This document shows positions 16,142 to 23,902 of a stretch of DNA of 64,000 nt, one piece after another. The translations under genes and the position numbers were made by a program. The notes below the pieces were generated by a model, which worked only from the letters and a program-made list of their open reading frames with translations, did no database searches and had not been told where the DNA came from. The DNA is from Streptomyces sp. T12 (GTDB taxonomy: Bacteria > Actinomycetota > Actinomycetes > Streptomycetales > Streptomycetaceae). The DNA lies in NCBI RefSeq assembly GCF_028736035.1, contig NZ_CP117866.1:8101001-8165000 (forward strand), read 5' to 3'. Every line of letters begins with the position of its first letter. The first letter of the stretch is position 1.

Positions 16142-17087
16142 ACTGCTCGTGATCGGCGCCCCGAGCGACACAGCTCGCGAAGTGGTGAGAGAAGCCCTGT
16201 GGCCCCATCAGATGACGGTGTCCTTCTGGCCCGACCCGGCTTCCGTGCCCCGAGACATCAGGCGCCTGGCGACAGGCGTGATCATCGACGGCCCAGGAGC
16301 TGACGGAGATTTCGTCCACAGCCTCGCAAGGCTGAAGGCATGGGTACGGGTCACCCGAACGCCGTGCAGCTACGCGTCGGAGTACGCCGCCCTTCAGCTA
16401 AGGGGCGTGGCGGTCCGAGGGGGCACGCCGGGCCGCTCTATCGCTGAGACGGCGGAGTTCTCCGTTCTGATGATGCTCATGCTGGTCCGCAGAGCGATCG
16501 ACGTGGAACAGGCACTGCGAGGTGGAGACGTTAAGGCCATCGAATCTCTCAACCACGCGACCGGCACGCTGGGCGACGAGACCGTTGGCCTCGTTGGTCT
16601 CGGCCGCGTCGGCAAGGCGGTGACCAACCTCCTGACCCCCTACGGTCCGCTGATCCTCCACGCCGCTAGACGCTCCCCGCAGGACTGTTGCGCTGGAGCG
16701 GCCGGGCGCTACGGCGACCACGTGCCGTTGAGTGAACTGCTGGCACGATCCACGATTGTCTCCCTCCACCTGAGAGACCGGGAAGGCACCTGGCGCTTGG
16801 GTGAGGAACAACTGGCCGCGATGAGACGCGACGCGATTCTCATTAACACGGCACAGGGCCGTCTGGTCGACGAGACGGCCCTGTGCGCCCATCTGGAGCG
16901 TGGGCGACTTCGGGCGGCCGGACTCGATGTCTTCGAGCGTGAGCCACTGCCCGCCGACTCACCGCTGCGCTCGGCGCCCAACCTGCTGCTCACGCCCCAC
17001 ATAGCAGGCAAGACACGCGGAGCGGCACAACGGTTGTGGAAGGAGGCGTGCGAGGCCGTGATCGGCGTTCTGTACTCGGCCACGTAG
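16134..17087 (+). CDS. D-2-hydroxyacid dehydrogenase family protein with altered active site
   Basis: A 317-residue protein of the D-isomer-specific 2-hydroxyacid dehydrogenase family. The NAD fold is clear (VGLVGLGRVGKAVTNLL) and the acid-base pair is kept as E270 (FEREPLP) and H289 (LTPHIAGKT). The catalytic arginine that binds the substrate carboxylate, normally in the motif NTARG, is glutamine here: Q241 in LINTAQGRLVDE. This suggests a different substrate head group or a changed reaction. It overlaps the preceding oxidoreductase by 8 nt and is the last gene of the operon. With the Ldh2 homologue it makes two potential 2-oxoacid reductases in one cluster. Confidence 0.86.
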   Translation: MSELLVIGAPSDTAREVVREALWPHQMTVSFWPDPASVPRDIRRLATGVIIDGPGADGDFVHSLARLKAWVRVTRTPCSYASEYAALQLRGVAVRGGTPGRSIAETAEFSVLMMLMLVRRAIDVEQALRGGDVKAIESLNHATGTLGDETVGLVGLGRVGKAVTNLLTPYGPLILHAARRSPQDCCAGAAGRYGDHVPLSELLARSTIVSLHLRDREGTWRLGEEQLAAMRRDAILINTAQGRLVDETALCAHLERGRLRAAGLDVFEREPLPADSPLRSAPNLLLTPHIAGKTRGAAQRLWKEACEAVIGVLYSAT

Positions 17088-17089
17088 GT

Positions 17090-17430
17090 GCGGCTTACCC
17101 ACCCGAAGACGTGGCCTGCTGGGTCTCCTCGGCGTTGCTGAAAGAAGACGGCGTCGTAGTCGTCCAGCTTCACGTCCTCAAGCGCGATCGGGTGCCGCAG
17201 TTCGCCGATGACATCGAGGCTGGCGGCCATCTCCTCGGCGCCTTCCTGGCCGCCGTTGAACTCGGGAGCGAGGCTGGACTTGTCCATGGTCGGGACGACC
17301 CCGCCGGGGGTGGCTACGGTGCTGGTGGCCGGCGGCCGTGAACACCTGGTACGGGGCGACTGCCTCTTCGGCCCAGAAACCGGTCGGGTGCTTGGTGCCG
17401 TCCGCCAGCGTCCAGCGGCGCGCACTTCAT
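17090..17430 (-). pseudogene. DJ-1/PfpI-family (class I glutamine amidotransferase-like) pseudogene
   Basis: Read leftward, the sequence gives WTLADGTKHPTGFWAEEAVA, then after a one-base shift near 17320 TVATPGGVVPTMDKSSLAPE, FNGGQEGAEEMA and LDDYDAVF, the familiar N-terminal half of a DJ-1/PfpI-type protein. The beginning is also disrupted (ATGAAGTGC at 17430 runs out of frame into WTLADG) and the half containing the nucleophile Cys is missing; the frame ends in unrelated sequence near the end of the dehydrogenase gene. Multiple lesions mean a dead gene, probably left by the rearrangement that placed the cluster here. Confidence 0.75.
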
Positions 17431-17450
17431 GGTCCGCAACCTCACCGTGG

Positions 17451-17475
17451 CCCAGCCCAGCCCAGCCCAGCCCAG
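17451..17475. repeat. Short tandem repeat, five copies of CCCAG
   Basis: Five perfect head-to-tail copies of CCCAG (17451-17475) followed by a degenerate CCCGG. The tract lies just upstream (leftward sense) of the DJ-1 relic. It is a simple slippage repeat; no function is proposed. Confidence 0.8.
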
Positions 17476-18437
17476 CCCGGACCCGGAGTTGGACGCCCCG
17501 ATGGACTCGGCGAGCCCCGAGCGGTTCCGCGGCGCCCTGCCCCCCGTTTCGACGGCTCACCGACTTTCGTGCCAGCATCGCCGAACGCGTGCTGCCCGCA
17601 TGGGTGACATCGCCGTCGGCCGGGTCGGCCTCCCCCGTACAACGCACCATCGTGGCGACCCACTTGCTATCCGCGCTCATCAACCATGAGTACCAGCACG
17701 ACCAGTGGATCGGCGAAGTCCGTGCGGGCGACCTTGGCCGCGTGCTCCCGCCGGACCCCAACGGCGCCCCCGTACGACAGCCCACCTGCGGCCACACGCG
17801 GACAGTGGTGGGACTACTCCCGCTCCCAGGAAAACCGCGACATGATCTTCCTCCTCATCGGCGACAGTCTTAGACGCCTCGGCCTCAACGACTGGTGGCC
17901 GGCGGGGGAAGGAAAGTCGCACGATCCGATGATCGACGTCCCCCAGAACTACTACAACACGACTTCGCTGGTCTTCTTCTTCGACGGCCGCTCCTCACCT
18001 GACCGCCTCGTGCAGGACGCACGCACACGGGCTCTTCACGAGCGATACCCCCCTACAGCCTGGTCGACGGCATAGGGAATTGCCGGGTGCATGCATTCAT
18101 CCGGTCTCCGCACGAACTGGCGTGCTCCCTGGATGACTGTCAACTCTTCGTCGAAGTCGTGCGGATCGAGGTGGCTGTGACGTCGCTCAGCGGGTCCTGG
18201 CGTGAATTCCGTGAAGGTGATCATGCTTCCGTGCGCCGGTGACACACGGTCACGCTGCGGGATGCTGGTGGACGTGTGAGGGCCTGGTCGAGAGGCTGTT
18301 CCCGCATCTCAAGGAAGTGATGGTGGAGCAACTGATGGCCGATAATTGAGAGCCATTTGCAGTTCGCTGGCAGTGTAGGAATCCAACGGCGGAGTGTGGC
18401 GGGACAAATTATCGGTTCCAGCTGGCCGACGCCGATG
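17476..18437. other. Relic/intergenic region with decayed coding fragments
   Basis: About 1 kb without a convincing intact gene. Rightward fragments in shifting frames include RTIVATHLLSALINHEYQHD and ENRDMIFLLIGDSLRRLG with NYYNTTSLVFFFDG (frame ending 18075), which look like conserved protein but which I cannot assign. A leftward 69-residue frame (18036-18245) contains FTPGPAERRHSHLDPHDFDE. Near 18290-18348 RLFPHLKEVMVEQLMADN followed by a stop vaguely recalls the N-terminus of an ISL3-type transposase. Taken together this is decayed DNA between the cluster and the integrase region. Confidence 0.4.
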
Positions 18438-18466
18438 AGAGCAGGCGTTTAGAAGGCGCCTGCTCT
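18438..18466. terminator. Hairpin, possible terminator
   Basis: AGAGCAGGCG (18438-18447) pairs perfectly with CGCCTGCTCT (18457-18466) around a 9-nt loop. There is no U-tract, which is usual for Streptomyces terminators. It lies in non-coding DNA; the 350 bp that follow, up to the gene at 18815, show nothing I recognise. Confidence 0.4.
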
Positions 18467-18814
18467 GTTCTACCGCTTTCGGACGTCCAGGCCGAGCCGC
18501 AGGCGAGTGCCCGGTGGTTGGAAGGGCGCGCGCCCCTGTGATTCCGGGGGGGGGTGAGTTGCTTCGCCGACGGCAGACACATTGAGGCCGACACGGACTG
18601 GAATACAGCGGCGAAGGAAGTCAACCTAGAGCGGTCCTCGGGGAGAGCCGTGATATGGCGCCCTCTCTGCCCATCCATGTGGGTGCTTCTGGTGAAGGGG
18701 TGGGCGGAATATATACGACGATCGCCGGTTAGCGAAACCGGCGCTTCTCTGGACTATTGAATCACCACGGGGACGTCGCCGCGTCCCGCCGCCTTGTGTG
18801 AGGAGCCAAGTACC

Positions 18815-19438
18815 TTGTCGCATACTGCAATAGATGAACATTCCCTGCTCTCCGTGGAGCACATCCGTTCCCTGCTGGGATGGGTTCAGCAATCCCCCGA
18901 GGCGTCGGGGGCGGTGTTTCCTTTCCTCGCCTCGATGGCAGGTGCGGCCCTGCTCCCCAGCGAGGCAGCCGCGCTTCGAGTGGACGACGCCACGCTCCCG
19001 GAAGGGGAGTTCGGTGAGTTGCTCGTCCGCGCCGACGAAGAGCGGAAGGTCCCTGTCACTCCGGAACTCGCCGGTGTGCTTCAGGAGTGGATCGACGAGG
19101 CCAGCCTGAAGCCCGGCGATTTGCTGTTCCCCGGTGAGCACGGCGGGGAGTTGTCGTCGTCGCTGTACCGGCGGGTGTGGAAGCAGGCCCGTGAGGCGGT
19201 GCTGACCCCGGACGAGGTGACAGCAGGTTTGGGGGAACGCGTCACCAGTCTGCGGGATTCCTGCCTGGATGCATGGCTCAAGGCGGGTGTTCCTGCGTGG
19301 GGCGTCGCCGAGTGGGCCGGCGTGAGCGCGAGCTGGCTTGCGCTGCGCTACCCGCATCGGTTCCGCCTGGAGGACGTCGACCTCGACTGGGGTCACCTGG
19401 CCGAGGTCATGGCGCTTCCGGACTCGCTCAAGCGGTGA
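18815..19438 (+). CDS. Degenerate tyrosine-recombinase-like protein
   Basis: A protein of about 207 residues resembling the catalytic half of Streptomyces tyrosine recombinases: LLPSEAAALRVDDATLPEG, KVPVTPELAGVLQEWI, LLFPGEHGGELSSSLYRRVW and LRYPHRF in register. Catalytic positions are mostly gone: the first Arg (LRxGEA) is Leu, the H-x-x-R box (DLRHA) reads SLRDSC so His is lost, and only the second Arg and the C-terminal Tyr region remain. It also lacks the N-terminal arm-binding domain. TTG at 18815 is preceded by GAGGAG and is chosen over TTG at 18794. It is probably inactive as a recombinase; a DNA-binding or regulatory remnant role cannot be excluded. Confidence 0.65.
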   Translation: MSHTAIDEHSLLSVEHIRSLLGWVQQSPEASGAVFPFLASMAGAALLPSEAAALRVDDATLPEGEFGELLVRADEERKVPVTPELAGVLQEWIDEASLKPGDLLFPGEHGGELSSSLYRRVWKQAREAVLTPDEVTAGLGERVTSLRDSCLDAWLKAGVPAWGVAEWAGVSASWLALRYPHRFRLEDVDLDWGHLAEVMALPDSLKR

Positions 19439-19446
19439 TTTCGCGC

Positions 19447-19477
19447 CCCGCGCTCTGGTCGACGATCAGAGCGCGGG
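19447..19477. terminator. Terminator hairpin after the degenerate recombinase gene
   Basis: CCCGCGCTCTG (19447-19457) pairs with CAGAGCGCGGG (19467-19477), an 11-bp perfect stem with a 9-nt loop starting 8 bases after the stop codon. Position and strength fit a factor-independent terminator of the actinobacterial type without U-tract. Confidence 0.6.
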
Positions 19478-19660
19478 CTTCCGCCATCGACTCTTGAACT
19501 TCAGCGGTCTGCACATCAAGGACGTTGTCACGTGATGATTCTCCGTGATGTGGTCCCACTGCCCTGACGGGGCTGGTTGACCTTCGTCCTGGCCCGCCTG
19601 ATGTCCCGGCTGAACCGATTTGCCGATTGACCTTCTCACCCTCATCTCAAGGACTCACTC

Positions 19661-19867
19661 ATGCCTGCCCGTTTGCTGTCCATTCCTGCCGTCGCCGCCG
19701 CTTTGGACGTGGACCGGCGCACCGTCTATCGGTTCATCGCCGCCGGGGAACTGCCGGTGGTCGACCTGCGCACCGGAGCGGGCCGCTCTCGTGTCCGTGT
19801 CCCCGCTGCTGGGCTGGAGGAGTTCATCACCAGCAGGTCGGTCGCTGCCCCGCAGACCCGCCGCTGA
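19661..19867 (+). CDS. Excisionase-type helix-turn-helix protein
   Basis: A 68-residue protein with a MerR-like/HTH_17 winged helix: LLSIPAVAAALDVDRRTVYR followed by FIAAGELPVVDL and a basic GRSRVRVPAAGLEEFI. These small proteins are directionality factors (Xis) of integrative elements and lie just before the integrase, as here (67 bp). The ATG at 19661 has AAGGA upstream. No other conjugation or replication gene of such an element is seen nearby, so it is probably a remnant of a larger element. Confidence 0.82.
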   Translation: MPARLLSIPAVAAALDVDRRTVYRFIAAGELPVVDLRTGAGRSRVRVPAAGLEEFITSRSVAAPQTRR

Positions 19868-19933
19868 CCCCTCGCCGTCAGCTCAGCCCTCCACGTTCCC
19901 GAACAAAGGAGTAGTACCGCGTACCTGCGCAAG

Positions 19934-21022
19934 TTGAAGTCCGGCAAGTGGCAGGCGACCGTACGCAACCGGGCAGGAGACCGGTTCAGTGAATCCTTCC
20001 CCCTCAAGTCGCAGGCGCGCGCCTGGGGCACCGAGATGGAGACCCAGTTCGCCCGTGGAGGTATGCGCGATCCGCGGGCCGGTGAAATGTCGTTCCGCGA
20101 GTGGCACGACCGGTGGTGGAACGCCCGCATCGTTGAGCCCCACACGCTGCGAGGCGACGCCTCCAGCATCAAGAACCATGTCATGCCCTGCTGGGCGGAC
20201 TGGGAGATGCGGGCCATCACTCGTATGGACGTCCAGAGCTGGATCCGGACCCTGGTCGAGAAGGGTGCGGGGGCCGCGGCGATCAAGCGGGCCTACAACC
20301 TGACGTCCTCTATAATGCGCGCGGCCGTCGACGACGACGTCTTGGCGGTGACCCCGTGCCGCAGCATCGACCTGCCCCAGATCGCGGTCAAGCCGCCGCA
20401 GTGGTTCACGCTCGACCAGGCGCAGAGCATCCTGGACGAACTCCCCGCCGCGTGGCGGACGATGTGCCTGCTCGGCTTCTACACCGGACTGCGCTGGGGA
20501 GAACTCTCTGGCCTGCATCGCCACCGCATCGACACACGTCGCTCGCGCCTGTTCGTGGTGGAGGTCAACACCAAGAGCGGTATCAAGGAGTACCCGAAGA
20601 GCTCCAAGAGCCGCCGGGAGGTCCCCCTCCCGCCCCACGTCATGGAGGCACTCGAACGCCATATCCACCGGCTCGACCGGGACGCCGTGGTGTTCACCAC
20701 CATCACCAAGGGCCGTGCCGGACGCCTCCTCGCCGACAGCAACTGGCGCCGCCAGACCTGGTGGCCCACCGTCGAAGGTGCCCACTACTTCGACTCCGAC
20801 GGCGAGCAGCAGCTCGTCCCGCACTATCCACCGCACTCCATGCGCCACACCTGCGCCTCGTGGCTGGTCCAGAAGGGAGTCTCGCTCTACGAGGTCCAGC
20901 ACCTCCTCGGCCACGAGAGCTTCCAGACCACCCAGCGCTACGCGCACTTGCAACCGGACGCGCACAAGGCCGTCCTCGGAGCCTGGGAACGTCTCGACGT
21001 TCCGTTGACCATCGCCGCATGA
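19934..21022 (+). CDS. Tyrosine-type site-specific integrase
   Basis: A full-length recombinase (362 residues from this start). Catalytic residues are all present: Arg in FYTGLRWGELSGLH, the beta-hairpin region SSKSRREVPLP, H-x-x-R in PPHSMRHTCASWL, His in LLGHESFQTT and the nucleophile Tyr in QRYAHLQP. The start is odd. The family usually opens MAYxxKLxSGKWxAxxR, and the frame here reads AYLRKLKSGKWQATVR, but the codon where the ATG should be (19916-19918, ideally spaced from AAAGGAG at 19905-19910) is ACC. TTG at 19934 is the first acceptable start. Either translation begins at a weak site or the start codon has been lost. It should integrate and, with the excisionase, excise its element; no att site was identified. 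Confidence 0.88.
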   Translation: MKSGKWQATVRNRAGDRFSESFPLKSQARAWGTEMETQFARGGMRDPRAGEMSFREWHDRWWNARIVEPHTLRGDASSIKNHVMPCWADWEMRAITRMDVQSWIRTLVEKGAGAAAIKRAYNLTSSIMRAAVDDDVLAVTPCRSIDLPQIAVKPPQWFTLDQAQSILDELPAAWRTMCLLGFYTGLRWGELSGLHRHRIDTRRSRLFVVEVNTKSGIKEYPKSSKSRREVPLPPHVMEALERHIHRLDRDAVVFTTITKGRAGRLLADSNWRRQTWWPTVEGAHYFDSDGEQQLVPHYPPHSMRHTCASWLVQKGVSLYEVQHLLGHESFQTTQRYAHLQPDAHKAVLGAWERLDVPLTIAA

Positions 21023-21028
21023 ACGTTC

Positions 21029-21059
21029 CTCCGCCCTGTCCTCAACGGACAGGGCGGAG
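21029..21059. terminator. Strong bidirectional terminator after the integrase gene
   Basis: CTCCGCCCTGTCC (21029-21041) and GGACAGGGCGGAG (21047-21059) form a perfect 13-bp stem with a 5-nt loop (TCAAC). It begins 7 bases after the integrase stop and ends 11 bases before the stop of the converging gene, so it can serve both. Confidence 0.8.
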
Positions 21060-21070
21060 TCGTTTGCGGG

Positions 21071-22522
21071 TCACAGGCGCTGGTCGGCTGGATCTTCCGT
21101 AGGAAGGATCCAGCGATCCTGGGCGTCGAACGGCCAAGGGTACGTGCGCAGGTTGTCCTTCAGCAGTTCGTGCAGCGCCTCACGACTGGCTGGGGGATTT
21201 GGCGGTGTACGCAGTGTCGAGCCAAGCGGGTTAGTTCGCGCCGCGTAGCCTTCGGCCCACTCCAGCCATTCCACCTCGTCCGCCGGAATCGGTGCGTCGC
21301 CGACTCGTGCCCGGGCAGCGTGGCAGAAGGAGCGGATCTCCAGAGCCTGCTGCCACGCCCTCACTTGCTCGGTCAGGACCTTCGCCCGGTGCCGCTCGAC
21401 CTGCTGCTCGCGTGCCTGCGCAACGGCTGCGTACCAGCGGTGCCGCTGCTCGGCCTCGCGGAGCTCCTTCTCTCGCTGTTGGCGCTCGGCCTCTGCCGCC
21501 AGGTGCTCGAGCTTCTGCAGCAGGCGCCCCAGCCGCGACTCCAAGGTCCATCGGGCGCCATCGCTGTACGAGTACGCATGCTCATACCGGCTTCCGACCG
21601 GTGCGCCGATCGCCAGACGCCCGTCGAACTTCTCGTCGTACGTGGGTGGCTGCGTCCAGGGGCTGCGTGGCTGCCGGCGGATCTCCTGGGGAGTTGGTTC
21701 GTGCGGGACCTTGGCCGTCCGCTCGGTGAGGACGAGGGGGAAGGCCCGGCCGTGGACGACGATGGCCAGCGTATGTACAGCCTTCTCATGGTCGATATCG
21801 GTCCGGGTTTCCACGGCATGGCCGCGGTTCTCGGCTTCGGTCAGGAGCGCGTGCATGATGCGCAGAGCGCGGTCGACCAGCGGACGTGACAGGTACAGGG
21901 GGATGACCTCGGGCTTGCCCCGGGTGTCGACTACGGTCCGGGACCTGCCGAGAGCCTTGCGTGTCGCGCGGACCAGACGATGAGGGCGGACCACGCTCTC
22001 GGGTACGCCGACAATCGGCACCGGTGGAGACTGGGCCGCCTTTTCGGCTTCCTCGTCGACCAGCGCGAAGACGCAGTCGCCTCGCCGCCGACCGGACCAG
22101 CGCAGCTTGTGCCCCTCCGGCACGTGACCGTGGTGCAGCGCGTCGTAGTAGGCAGCCCGCCACCGCCCCCTCGTCTGAGGAGCAGGATCCGGGACTGTGA
22201 TCTTCCCCGAGGCGGAGCGCAGCTGGGAGATCAGCTCGACTCCGTCGGCAGGGGCACGAGCAGCTTCGTCGGCGTCCTCTGCCAGCCGTTCCTTTGCTGC
22301 CTGTACCTCGCGAGGGTGCTTGCCGTACTTGAGGTAGTAGCGGCCGTCCGCCGTGACGACCGCGACGGGTAGCCCGCTGCTGCGCCACGTTCTCTTGATC
22401 AATCCGCGCTTCTCAAGCGCCGCAGCGGTATGGATGGCCTTGGGCGGGAGAACCACGGCCTCAGAAGCAGACGCGATCTCTCGCAGCATCGCGGCTTGCC
22501 TCTCCGACAATGCGTACTTCAC
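21071..22522 (-). CDS. Large hypothetical protein with coiled-coil region
   Basis: A 483-residue protein from the GTG at 22522 (GCGGAG upstream; GTG 22564 and ATG 22561 have no ribosome site). The N-terminus, ALSERQAAMLREIASA then HTAAALEKRGLIKRTWR and DGRYYLKYGKHP, looks like a winged helix-turn-helix. The middle is mixed and unrecognised, and residues about 345-410 form a charged coiled coil (AEAERQQREKELREAEQRH). The C-terminus ends PWPFDAQDRWILP. I cannot assign a family. Its position beside an integrase and an AbiEii-type gene suggests accessory cargo; a sensor or nucleic-acid-binding defence component is possible but unsupported. Confidence 0.7.
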   Translation of the reverse strand: MKYALSERQAAMLREIASASEAVVLPPKAIHTAAALEKRGLIKRTWRSSGLPVAVVTADGRYYLKYGKHPREVQAAKERLAEDADEAARAPADGVELISQLRSASGKITVPDPAPQTRGRWRAAYYDALHHGHVPEGHKLRWSGRRRGDCVFALVDEEAEKAAQSPPVPIVGVPESVVRPHRLVRATRKALGRSRTVVDTRGKPEVIPLYLSRPLVDRALRIMHALLTEAENRGHAVETRTDIDHEKAVHTLAIVVHGRAFPLVLTERTAKVPHEPTPQEIRRQPRSPWTQPPTYDEKFDGRLAIGAPVGSRYEHAYSYSDGARWTLESRLGRLLQKLEHLAAEAERQQREKELREAEQRHRWYAAVAQAREQQVERHRAKVLTEQVRAWQQALEIRSFCHAARARVGDAPIPADEVEWLEWAEGYAARTNPLGSTLRTPPNPPASREALHELLKDNLRTYPWPFDAQDRWILPTEDPADQRL

Positions 22523-22642
22523 GGCCCAGGACTCCGCTCGGCTCACTGCAGGGAGGAGCATCACGATAGGCGGCAGCGGCAGGGTGCTGCGGGTTTCATA
22601 GCCCGTTTGGGTGGCTAGAGCCGTGTGAGGGTCCGGACATGA

Positions 22643-23320
22643 TCAGTCGATGTCCGGATCATCGGCCTCTTCCAGGAGCCGGGTCGCGAGGCCGTCGGCC
22701 CACTCCACAGCCCAAACGCGGAGCGCGGTGATGGTGGCGTCATCGAGGCCATAGGCGGCGAAGGCTTCGTCGTCGATCCACTCGGCGCCCGAGAGATTCG
22801 CCTGCAGATCCTCGTGCTCGAAGCGGCCACGGGCGTGGCGGCGGCCGAACTCCTCCAGCTCGGCATTGGACCAGCGGCGGGAGGCCGCGAACACGTCGAT
22901 CAGATCACGGGGCGCTCCGCGGTCGGCGAGGGCGCGGACCTTGGTCCCGATCACATCCTCCTCCGCGAGGACGGGCCCGTACGGGCTCTGGGCGACCGGC
23001 CGCCAGAAGATCTCCTTGAGGATGTCGACCTCGCACTCTTGCCCAGTGGCTGGGTCAGTCACGGTGAAGCGGGCGGACAGCGGGGCGGTCTCCAGCGCCC
23101 GTACCTTCCAGCCACGGGCTTCGAGGCCGCTGCGGAGTGTGGCCGCGATGTCGGCCATGGGTGCCGGGTTCTCGGTGGCGACATCGAGGTCCTGACTCGG
23201 ACGGTTCACGAGGTGGTGCGCCCGCACGGCATACCCGCCGGTGAGAACCAGCGGATACGAGGAGCCGAGCGCGATCACATCCGCCAGGAGCCGCGTGTGC
23301 AGCTCCGGCATGTCTGTCAC
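22643..23320 (-). CDS. AbiEii-like nucleotidyltransferase (putative toxin)
   Basis: A 225-residue protein of the nucleotidyltransferase AbiEii/AbiGii family. The active-site motif is LVLTGGYAVRAHHLVNRPSQ followed by DLDVAT (G-G-x..D-x-D), and the helical half contains VLAEEDVIGTKVRALADRG and APRDLIDVFAASRR, the family's K-x-R-A...R-x-x-R-D pattern. The GTG at 23320 overlaps the stop of the upstream small gene as GTGA, so I chose it over a long upstream extension. AbiE systems are type IV toxin-antitoxin modules active in phage resistance; the toxin nucleotidylates RNA targets. The partner here is not a recognisable AbiEi antitoxin. Confidence 0.82.
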   Translation of the reverse strand: MTDMPELHTRLLADVIALGSSYPLVLTGGYAVRAHHLVNRPSQDLDVATENPAPMADIAATLRSGLEARGWKVRALETAPLSARFTVTDPATGQECEVDILKEIFWRPVAQSPYGPVLAEEDVIGTKVRALADRGAPRDLIDVFAASRRWSNAELEEFGRRHARGRFEHEDLQANLSGAEWIDDEAFAAYGLDDATITALRVWAVEWADGLATRLLEEADDPDID

Positions 23321-23709
23321 GCGGCTGCCCGGGTGCGGGAGGCGAGCTGGGGGAAGGCGTCTTCCCAGACGGTGCGCACGGTGCGGCCGACGAGGGTGCG
23401 CAGTACCGGCCACAGCTGGAGGAGCAGGTCCCGGTTGAGGTACCGGGGCAGGTCATCACGCAGGCCCTCGTGCAGGACGGTGCGGTACAGGCCCATGCGC
23501 TGGCGCGGCTTGCCCAGGTCGTACGAGGTCATCCCGGACCAGGCCATGTGCAGCGGCAGATCCACGATCCCCTGGGTCGGGCCGTGCAACTCGTCCAGCG
23601 ACTCCGGCAGACGCCGCCGGAACTTCTCCCGGTAGAGCGCGAGGTCCTCGGCGACCGCGCCCGGGAAATCGCTCGGCGTGGGTGCGGGGTGCTGTGGGCT
23701 GGAGGGCAT
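23317..23709 (-). CDS. Small partner protein of the AbiEii-like gene
   Basis: A 130-residue protein starting at the ATG at 23709 (MPSSPQHPAPTPSDFPGAVA); the open frame continues upstream but without coding character. It is alpha-helical in appearance, with FRRRLPESLDELHGPTQGIV and LPLHMAWSGMTSYDLGKPRQ. Stop and start of the two genes overlap by 4 nt, so they are made together. By position it should be the antitoxin or a co-factor of the nucleotidyltransferase, but it lacks the wHTH of classical AbiEi. The name is positional only. Confidence 0.68.
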   Translation of the reverse strand: MPSSPQHPAPTPSDFPGAVAEDLALYREKFRRRLPESLDELHGPTQGIVDLPLHMAWSGMTSYDLGKPRQRMGLYRTVLHEGLRDDLPRYLNRDLLLQLWPVLRTLVGRTVRTVWEDAFPQLASRTRAAA

Positions 23710-23902
23710 GAGTCCATTATGGCGGCCGGAGAGGTGGCGTGGGTCATGATGAGCGAGCTGGCGTCTGGAGTGAGCGGGACGGAGCCTGCTGGGGGAGCTG
23801 GTCGTGGCAGCTCGGTCTGCCCTAGTAGGCGGGACGGGCTGTCGGCCGTGACGCTCGTTTGACGCTCTGGGCGCCCTCACGCTGCGCAGCGAGCCGAGAA
23901 AG

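Noticed and set aside
17451..17475. CCCAG repeats as a CRISPR-like array
   Set aside because: Units are 5 bp with no spacers; there are no cas genes.
17208..17873. A 221-codon rightward frame over the DJ-1 relic region
   Set aside because: Its N-terminal part is antisense to recognisable DJ-1 remnants and its composition changes abruptly; only short stretches look protein-like.
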